Assembly (NCBI GenBank): GCA_003167305.1
Contig: PMTP01000144.1
Span: 6,052-11,053, forward strand
Reading direction: 5' to 3'
Length of the DNA stretch: 5,002 nucleotides
DNA from: Acidobacteriaceae bacterium
GTDB taxonomy: Bacteria; Acidobacteriota; Terriglobia; Terriglobales; Acidobacteriaceae
This document shows positions 1-4,188 of this stretch, one piece after another. Both the position numbers and the translations under genes were made by a program. The number at the start of each line of letters is the position of its first letter. The first letter of the stretch is position 1. The notes beneath the pieces are model-generated. The model was not told the origin of the DNA, made no database searches, and saw only the letters and a program-made list of their open reading frames with translations.

Positions 1-2531
1 TTGATGACGATGGAGCCGCCCGACTTGAGCCATACCTTGGAGTTAAGGGCCTTGGCGATCTCGTCCTGAATGCCGAAGTGCTCGAAGAGCGGAGTCTCCT
101 TGGTGTAGAGCTTGACGCGGCGAACCAGAGTGGGCGAGAAGCGGTTGAGGAAGCGGACGATGCGCTCGTAGTTGGCCTCCGAATCGACCCAGATGGAGGA
201 GAAATTGGAGCTGACCTGATCTCTCAGGATGCGTTCAATCAGCGAGAGGTCGTGGTAGATGAGCGCGGGCGACTTGGAGTCGTCGGAGCGCTGCTTGATC
301 TCGGCCCAGAGGTTGAGCAGGAAGCGCAGGTCGGCGCGGAGGTCTTCTTCCGATGCGCCTTCAGCGGCGGTGCGCACGATGAATCCGCCGGAGGCCTCGC
401 CCCGTTCGTGGGTGAGAATGCGCTTCAGGCGCTGGCGCTCGCTGTCGGACTCGATCTTGCGGCTGACGCCGATGTGGGAGACGGTGGGCATGAAGACCAG
501 GAAGCGACCGGGCAGGGCGATGTGCGAGGTGATGCGCGCGCCCTTTTTGGCGATAGGCTCCTTGGCAATCTGGACGAGAATCTCCTGGCCGGGCTTCAAT
601 AAATCACTGATGATAGGCAGGTCGGACAACTGCGCCGAGCGGCGCGTGGGACCGCGGCCTCGGGAGCCTTGCGCGGCCGGCGCGCCCCGGCCGTGCCGTC
701 CTCCACGGGCGTTGCGGTCACGGCGCTGGCCTGGCGCTCCGGCGGCGGGCTGGCCTTCGGCGGTTGGCTCTTCTTCGTCTTCTTCCTCGTCGAAGCCTTC
801 CTCGTCGCCATTCTTTTCGTCAAAGTTCAACTGGATGCGGTGGTCGAGGTGGGCCTCCTGGAGCATCTCGCCCAGGTCGCCTGTGCGCATCTGGTTGGGC
901 AGCGTCTCTTCTTCAAAGTCGTCGCTGTCATGATCGCCGCCTTTGGCACGGTTCTGATGGCGGGGAGCGTCAAACTCCTCTTCCTCGATGGTCTCTTCGA
1001 CGATGAGGCCGCTGCCGGGAGCATAGGTCGAAACAGGCTTGGCCGTCGGCTTTGCGGCCTCTTCGGCCTTCTTCTTGCCCAAGCCAAAGAGCCGGAATCC
1101 GGTGGGAGGCAGAGGGTCCACATTGTGAGAGGCAGTGGCGTCGGGGGCTGTGGTTTCGGGAGTCTCGGTCGTGGATTCTTCAGCGGGGGCTTGCGCTTCT
1201 GTGGTTGTTTCCCAGCTCCCAAAAGCGCGATATGGTACACCCGCTGGTTCTATTGCTGATTCCGTCGTTTCCTCGAATTCATCCTCTTCGACAGGCTCCT
1301 CATCGACCAGGTGGTCTTCGGCCAACTCAGGAACTAACTCGTCTTCTGTCGCGTTCACGGCAGGCTCATGGACGGCTTCGGAGGCAGGCTGTTGCGGTTC
1401 GGCCTCGGCCGTCTCCGCGAAGAACTCCTGCTCCTGAATGGCGTCGGGGGTAACGACACTGGCTTCCGGCGCATCGGGATCAACACCCTGCGGCTCGGAT
1501 AGGGCTTCCGCGGCTGGCTCGGCCTCCTGTTGCACGGCAGGCTCGACTGGGCGAGTGCGATGCCTGGAGAGCGACTCGCCGGGGAGCAGGCCACTGCCAT
1601 CCCACCGGATGGGCGACTCGATCAGTGTCGGAGGCTTGAAGGAGCTGCGCGGCGCGACGTGCGCGGCCGCGGGCCGGGCGGCGTCCTCTTCTGCCGGAGC
1701 GCCGCCGTACTTCGAGAGCGACTCGCCGGGCATGACAAATGGGACTGGGGCGGAAGCTGGGGCGCGCTCGGAACGGCGCGCCGGCTCGGCAGACCACCCC
1801 GGTGACGAAGACCTGTCTGCCGGGGCGCCAGCGCCAGCGTGAATCTGCGGCGCAACCTCCTGCTCGGTCTCCGCGATTTCCTCGACGTAGGCCGGCGAAG
1901 CCATGCCGGTCTCGGCCTGGCTCTCAGGCGTGTCCGCGGCGCCACGGCCACCACGGCGGCGGCGGCGTCCGCGCCAGCGCTTGGCGCCCGGCTCGCCGGA
2001 ATCCTGTTCACCGTTGTCTGCCAGCTCGGAGAAGGATAAGGAGCCGGATGCGGGCAGGGATGCGAACTCGGCCTCAGGGAGGGCCTCAACCGTCAATTGG
2101 CGTTTTTCAGGGGCCGGACGTTCCTGAGTCGGCCGTTCCTGGGCCGGACGCTGTTCCTGTTTCTGCTCAGGCTTCTGCTCGGGCTTCTGGACGGGGCGCG
2201 CGTTGCGCGTCTCTGGAGCGGCGGTGTGCCGGACTTCGCGCGGAGGCTGGTTGGCGCCGCTGGCCGCGGCTTTTTCCAGCTCGTCGGTCTCTTCCGGGTC
2301 TTCCAGCTCCATGAAGTCGGTTACATAGAGGAAGGCATCGCGCTCCAGGCCCACGTCCACAAAGGCCGACTGCATGCCGGGCAGGACGCGGGTGACGCGG
2401 CCGTTGTAAATCGAGCCGGCGAGGGTGTACTCGTTTTCGCGTTCGTAATAGATTTCCGCGAGTTGATCGTCTTCAAGGATTGCCAGCCGCGTCTCATGCG
2501 GCGTACTGGAGATACAAATTTCCTTTGCCAT
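1..2531 (-). CDS. rng: Ribonuclease E/G family endoribonuclease, 5' part, with a very large insert in the S1 domain
   Basis: Endoribonuclease of the RNase E/G family, which cuts single-stranded AU-rich RNA in mRNA decay and rRNA/tRNA maturation. The frame is open for 843 codons and runs off the left edge. The start MAKEICISSTPHETRLAI is family-like and follows a GGAAAGG ribosome binding site. Residues about 37-73 form the first half of the S1 domain (GRVTRVLPGMQSAFVDVGLE, then FLYVTDF). Residues 74-636 are a low-complexity insert. The S1 fold resumes near 637 (ISDLLKPGQEILVQIAKEP, KKGARITSHIALPGR). The 5'-sensor region follows: FIVRTAAEG at 717-725, with R720 and T721 matching the 5'-monophosphate-binding Arg-Thr of E. 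coli RNase E. The visible part ends with VKLYTKETPLFEHF (806-819) and SGGSIVI (837-843). The DNase I-like catalytic aspartates and the zinc-link cysteines lie outside, so RNase E versus RNase G cannot be settled; the symbol is provisional. Family assignment is secure. I read codons across most of the frame and found no frameshift or stop. Confidence 0.95.
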   Translation of the reverse strand, partial: MAKEICISSTPHETRLAILEDDQLAEIYYERENEYTLAGSIYNGRVTRVLPGMQSAFVDVGLERDAFLYVTDFMELEDPEETDELEKAAASGANQPPREVRHTAAPETRNARPVQKPEQKPEQKQEQRPAQERPTQERPAPEKRQLTVEALPEAEFASLPASGSLSFSELADNGEQDSGEPGAKRWRGRRRRRGGRGAADTPESQAETGMASPAYVEEIAETEQEVAPQIHAGAGAPADRSSSPGWSAEPARRSERAPASAPVPFVMPGESLSKYGGAPAEEDAARPAAAHVAPRSSFKPPTLIESPIRWDGSGLLPGESLSRHRTRPVEPAVQQEAEPAAEALSEPQGVDPDAPEASVVTPDAIQEQEFFAETAEAEPQQPASEAVHEPAVNATEDELVPELAEDHLVDEEPVEEDEFEETTESAIEPAGVPYRAFGSWETTTEAQAPAEESTTETPETTAPDATASHNVDPLPPTGFRLFGLGKKKAEEAAKPTAKPVSTYAPGSGLIVEETIEEEEFDAPRHQNRAKGGDHDSDDFEEETLPNQMRTGDLGEMLQEAHLDHRIQLNFDEKNGDEEGFDEEEDEEEPTAEGQPAAGAPGQRRDRNARGGRHGRGAPAAQGSRGRGPTRRSAQLSDLPIISDLLKPGQEILVQIAKEPIAKKGARITSHIALPGRFLVFMPTVSHIGVSRKIESDSERQRLKRILTHERGEASGGFIVRTAAEGASEEDLRADLRFLLNLWAEIKQRSDDSKSPALIYHDLSLIERILRDQVSSNFSSIWVDSEANYERIVRFLNRFSPTLVRRVKLYTKETPLFEHFGIQDEIAKALNSKVWLKSGGSIVI
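639..806 (-). other. Acidic run followed by an RG-rich segment at the end of the RNase E/G insert
   Basis: Residues 576-588 (DEEGFDEEEDEEE) form a nearly pure acidic run. About a dozen residues later, 602-631 is Arg/Gly-rich (QRRDRNARGGRHGRG, then SRGRGPTRR), resembling RGG-type RNA-binding tails. The basic part directly precedes the strand that resumes the S1 domain, so it would sit beside the RNA-binding surface. This juxtaposition is seen in the sequence; an RNA-clamping or self-association role is inferred. Confidence 0.65.
1260..1346 (-). other. Acidic block in the RNase E/G insert
   Basis: Residues 396-424 include EDELVPELAEDH followed by DEEPVEEDEFEETTE, with about half of the residues Asp or Glu. 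It is the longer of two strongly acidic blocks in the insert; the other is at 576-588. Its position between basic segments gives the insert a charge-block pattern. Function is unknown. Confidence 0.6.
1567..1730 (-). repeat. Duplicated PGESLS motif, with an exact 17-bp direct repeat
   Basis: The motif PGESLS occurs at residues 268-273 (followed by KYGG) and 317-322 (followed by RHRT), exactly 49 residues apart. The DNA shares an identical 17-mer, GAGAGCGACTCGCCGGG on the plus strand, at 1567-1583 and 1714-1730. Both copies are followed by a basic residue and an aromatic or His. In an otherwise degenerate segment this looks like a repeated short linear motif, perhaps a partner-docking site. 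No known partner can be named. Confidence 0.65.
1941..1982 (-). other. Arginine-rich patch in the RNase E/G insert
   Basis: Residues 184-197 read KRWRGRRRRRGGRG, giving nine arginines and one lysine in 14 residues. Arg-rich segments of this kind bind RNA in the disordered part of E. coli RNase E (its ARRBS/AR2 regions) and in related scaffolds. An RNA-binding role here is inferred from composition only. The patch lies between two uncharged to acidic stretches. Confidence 0.7.
2103..2189 (-). repeat. Pro/Gln/Glu tandem repeat in the RNase E/G insert
   Basis: Residues 115-143 consist of short degenerate units: QKPEQKPEQKQEQRP, followed by AQERPTQERPAPEK. The basic unit is four or five residues, (K/R)P(x)(Q)E. 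The DNA is also repetitive: CTGCTC-rich units give way to CGGxCGTTCCTG-like units on the plus strand, which suggests expansion by slippage. The stretch is charged, hydrophilic and probably extended. Its length is likely to vary between strains. Confidence 0.75.
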
Positions 2532-2535
2532 CGTA

Positions 2536-2566
2536 CCTTTCCGCCCAGCGGCGTCTGCCTGCTGGG
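2536..2566 (-). promoter_or_regulatory. Ribosome binding site of the RNase E/G gene with an adjoining leader hairpin
   Basis: On the minus strand GGAAAGG (2542-2536) lies four bases before the ATG at 2531 and supports that start. Immediately upstream, CCCAGC (2566-2561) and GCTGGG (2549-2544) can pair as a six-base-pair stem with an 11-nt loop, ending one base from the ribosome binding site. E. coli rne is autoregulated through structured elements in its 5' leader, so a hairpin here is worth noting. A regulatory role is inference. Confidence 0.5.
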
Positions 2567-2600
2567 ACCCATGGCAAGGTTGGATGAAGACGCGCGAGGC

Positions 2601-2632
2601 AGGAAGGGGAGGGGATGTGCGGGAGGGAGAAA
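2601..2632. other. Purine-rich run (C/U-rich in the leader RNA)
   Basis: The plus strand has two uninterrupted purine runs, 2601-2615 and 2621-2632, separated by five mixed bases. In a leftward transcript this would be a C/U-rich, largely unstructured tract 70-100 nt upstream of the ribonuclease start. It contains CCUUCC and CCUCCC, which could pair imperfectly with the GGAAAGG ribosome binding site. That pairing is speculative. Confidence 0.35.
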
Positions 2633-2721
2633 CCGTGATTCGCTGGTCTTCCGGCTGCCTCGCCAGGACCGGCCCCGAAGGGCGGAGAGCCATGGCGTAG
2701 GACGAGCCGGACTAAGAGAAC

Positions 2722-2772
2722 AAGTTGAACAAACTGTACAAACACAAGCTGTACAAGCCGATCAAGCTGTAC
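2722..2772. repeat. Degenerate 9-bp tandem repeat, AAGCTGTAC type
   Basis: Units on the plus strand are AAGTTGAAC (2722), AAACTGTAC (2731), a six-base AAACAC (2740), AAGCTGTAC (2746), AAGCCGATC (2755) and AAGCTGTAC (2764). CTGTAC recurs at 2734, 2749 and 2767, all spacings being multiples of three. The stretch is clearly more AT-rich than its surroundings and lies about 190-240 bp upstream of the ribonuclease start. It may be a binding-site array or promoter region, a slippage-derived repeat, or a relic of coding sequence. Confidence 0.6.
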
Positions 2773-2812
2773 GATACGGAAACCCGATTGCAGAGAGTTT
2801 GTGGCGAACCGT

Positions 2813-2827
2813 GCCGGAAATTCCGGC
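2813..2827. repeat. 15-bp palindrome GCCGGAA-A-TTCCGGC
   Basis: The arms GCCGGAA (2813-2819) and TTCCGGC (2821-2827) are perfect inverted repeats around a single A. With a one-base centre this would be a poor RNA hairpin, so a dimeric DNA-binding protein site is the more natural reading if it is functional. Chance occurrence in GC-rich DNA is possible. Confidence 0.35.
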
Positions 2828-2861
2828 GGAGCCGTTCCATCGCTGGCGATTGCACTGGCGC

Positions 2862-2871
2862 GTTGCGCAAC
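2862..2871. repeat. 10-bp palindrome GTTGCGCAAC
   Basis: A perfect ten-base palindrome in the rodA/ribonuclease intergenic region, 34 bp from the end of the 15-bp palindrome. A partial copy, GCGCAACG, follows near 2903. It could be an operator half of unknown regulator, or chance. Confidence 0.25.
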
Positions 2872-3004
2872 AGGGCTGAGGATAGTCTTTCCCCATCGTC
2901 CCGCGCAACGTATACGCCGCCAACGGATTTCCCGTCTCTGCGTGCTCATGAACCCAATCCTGCCGGGCGCGCGATCCATCTGGACCTGGCCGGCGAAATA
3001 CCTG

Positions 3005-3051
3005 AAAAATCGTGCTCTTGCGGGCCGGACTGTTCCGGGGGAACACAAGAG
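3005..3051 (-). terminator. Candidate rodA transcription terminator
   Basis: Downstream of the rodA stop, the minus strand can form an outer stem CTCTTG (3051-3046) with CAAGAG (3020-3015). This encloses an inner six-base-pair hairpin TGTTCC-CCC-GGAACA (3045-3031). The structure is followed by CACGA and then five T's (3009-3005). An alternative pairing, CCGGA with TCCGG, is possible within 3025-3038. The T tract is short and offset by five bases, so termination may be partial. Confidence 0.4.
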
Positions 3052-3068
3052 GTGAGGCTGCGAGTCCG

Positions 3069-4172
3069 TCAGTTGACGAACCGGCGCATGCGGACATTCA
3101 TCGCCACGCCCAGCGCCAGGAACGTAAACAACACCGAAGATCCACCGTAACTCATTAACGGCAAAGGGATTCCGGTGACGGGCATAAATCCAATAACCAT
3201 GCCCACGTTGACCGCAATCTGAAAGGTCAACACAGCCACCACTCCCATGATAATCAGGGAGCCGGACAGGTCTGCGGCTGTTTGAGCGTTCTGAATCAAA
3301 CGCATCAATATGAAAAAGTATAGCAGCAGCACGAAAATTGCGCCGACAAATCCGTGTTCTTCGCCAAAAGCGGCAAAGATAAAGTCCGCGTGGGGAATGG
3401 GGAGGAAGTCGCCCTGGGTCTGGGTTCCCTTGGCCGCGCCCTTGCCCCAGACGCCGCCTGAGCCGACAGCGATGAGCGATTGTTTGAGTTGATAGCCGGT
3501 GCCCTTGGGGTCGTTGTCGGGATTGATGAAGCTGGTGAGGCGAGCCTTTTGAAAGGGCTTGAGGATCTTGCCGCTGGTCCAGACACCGGCCACCAGAACG
3601 CCCGCGCAGGTGACGAGAATCAGGGCCTGGCGGAGATTGATGCCGCCCAGAAAGAGGCCGGCGACCAAAATTGGCGTGTAAGTGAGCGCGGTTCCCAGGT
3701 CAGGCTGTATCAGCACCAGCGCCATGGGAATTCCGACCAGCACCAGGGCCTTGAAGATCTCCTTCCAGGTGAGCGAGCGTCCGCCCAGATTGGCAAAGTA
3801 GCGGGCCACGGCGAGAATCAGAATCAGCTTGACCCACTCGGAGGGCTGAAAGTGCATAGGGCCAATGCTGATCCAGCGCTTTGCGCCCAGCACCTTGTGT
3901 CCCACCAGCTTCACAGCCACCAGCGACAGCAGGCTCGCTCCATAGACCCATGGAATCCAATCCAGCAGGCGGTGATAATCGATTTTTGAGAAGAGGAACA
4001 TGGCCGCCAGGCCGCCCGTGATCCAAAACAACTGCTTGGTGTGAGCATGGAGAGCGGCGTACTTGGTGTGCAGCGTGGCCGAGTAGATCTCGAAGACGGA
4101 GATCGTGCAGATCGCCAGCACCATGCCGAGCAGCGCCCAGTCGAAGTCGCGAAAGCTCATGAAGCGGCGCAT
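3069..4172 (-). CDS. rodA: RodA, SEDS-family peptidoglycan glycosyltransferase
   Basis: Inner-membrane glycan polymerase of the elongasome, which polymerises lipid II and works with the PBP2 transpeptidase during lateral wall growth. The 367-residue length matches the family (E. coli RodA has 370). About ten hydrophobic segments are visible. Signatures include KRWISIGPMHFQPSEWVKL (98-116) with the conserved Glu112 and Lys115, QPDLGTAL (156-163), the long loop NPDNDPKGTGYQLKQSLIA (217-235), and FLPIPHADFIFAAFGEEHG (256-274). Asp263 in this last motif corresponds to the essential SEDS aspartate (Asp262 in E. coli RodA). The C-terminus has PVTGIPLPLMSYGGSS (331-346). The ATG at 4172 overlaps the upstream TGA, and an AAGAGGG ribosome binding site precedes it. 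A second Met at residue 5 is possible but has no better site. Translation is probably coupled to mrdA. All key motifs are intact. Confidence 0.97.
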   Translation of the reverse strand: MRRFMSFRDFDWALLGMVLAICTISVFEIYSATLHTKYAALHAHTKQLFWITGGLAAMFLFSKIDYHRLLDWIPWVYGASLLSLVAVKLVGHKVLGAKRWISIGPMHFQPSEWVKLILILAVARYFANLGGRSLTWKEIFKALVLVGIPMALVLIQPDLGTALTYTPILVAGLFLGGINLRQALILVTCAGVLVAGVWTSGKILKPFQKARLTSFINPDNDPKGTGYQLKQSLIAVGSGGVWGKGAAKGTQTQGDFLPIPHADFIFAAFGEEHGFVGAIFVLLLYFFILMRLIQNAQTAADLSGSLIIMGVVAVLTFQIAVNVGMVIGFMPVTGIPLPLMSYGGSSVLFTFLALGVAMNVRMRRFVN

Positions 4173-4188
4173 CAGGGTTGGCCCTCTT
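4170..4188 (-). promoter_or_regulatory. mrdA/rodA TGATG junction with the rodA ribosome binding site
   Basis: The mrdA stop TGA (4174-4172) and the rodA ATG (4172-4170) share one base. AAGAGGG (4188-4182) lies inside the last codons of mrdA, about nine bases before the ATG. This arrangement decides the rodA start and is typical of translational coupling, consistent with the two partners being made in matched amounts. Confidence 0.8.

Larger units (their letters stand above)
624..2312 (-). other. Low-complexity insert (about 563 residues) splitting the S1 domain of RNase E/G
   Basis: Residues 74-636 of the ribonuclease lie between FLYVTDF and ISDLLKPGQ. In E. coli RNase E the two flanks are joined by only about 25 residues. 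The segment is rich in Glu, Pro, Ala, Gln, Thr and Ser, has few aromatic residues and shows no recognisable enzymatic domain. In order it holds a Pro/Gln/Glu repeat (115-143), an Arg patch (184-197), two PGESLS motifs (268 and 317), an acidic block (396-424), GFRLFGLGKKK (478-488), a possible amphipathic helix around GDLGEMLQEAHLDHR (551-565), an acidic run (576-588) and an RG-rich tail (602-631). The frame stays open throughout, and the other minus-strand frames contain stops, so this is coding sequence and not a broken gene. Disorder and a scaffold or RNA-binding role are inferred from composition. I recall insertions at this point in acidobacterial relatives and a smaller one in plant RNase E, but did not check. 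Confidence 0.85.
2532..3068. other. 537-bp intergenic region between rodA and the RNase E/G gene
   Basis: No open frame here looks like a gene. The plus-strand frame at 2725-3150 starts at TTG and runs into the 3' end of rodA. The minus-strand frame at 3048-2494 overlaps the secure ribonuclease start. What the region does hold is a candidate terminator next to rodA, a 15-bp and a 10-bp palindrome, a 9-bp tandem repeat and a purine-rich run (pyrimidine-rich in the leader RNA). I could not pick out a convincing -35/-10 pair. The length and the terminator suggest that the ribonuclease gene has its own promoter here and a long 5' leader. Confidence 0.7.

Noticed and set aside
624..2312. Possibility that the insert is a frameshifted gene or an inserted element
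   Set aside because: The reading frame is continuous through the whole stretch and resumes the S1 domain in phase. There are no terminal inverted repeats, transposase motifs or target duplications.
669..2314. Several long plus-strand frames (669-1259, 1052-1453, 1438-1842, 1739-2314)
   Set aside because: All lie opposite the low-complexity insert, where high GC and few stop codons produce long shadow frames. The minus-strand frame joins conserved S1 halves without interruption.
2601..2632. Purine-rich run considered as a strong plus-strand ribosome binding site
   Set aside because: No plausible plus-strand gene begins downstream at suitable spacing.
2097..2879. Plus-strand open frame of 260 codons with a hydrophobic beginning
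   Set aside because: It is antisense to the ribonuclease start and S1 region. Leu/Arg-rich composition is what the complement of Glu/Gln/Lys-rich coding sequence gives.
2494..3048. Minus-strand open frame of 184 codons spanning the intergenic region
   Set aside because: It starts at a non-ATG codon, overlaps the secure start of the ribonuclease in another frame, and shows no family features. The VQLDRLVQLV-type stretch is only the translation of the 9-bp repeat.
2725..3150. Plus-strand open frame of 141 codons containing KLYKHKLYKPIKLYD
   Set aside because: It starts at TTG within the repeat, has no ribosome binding site that I can see, and ends antisense to the conserved C-terminus of rodA.
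3480..3989. Plus-strand open frame of 169 codons opposite rodA
   Set aside because: It is antisense to the most conserved RodA motifs and has no protein-family features.
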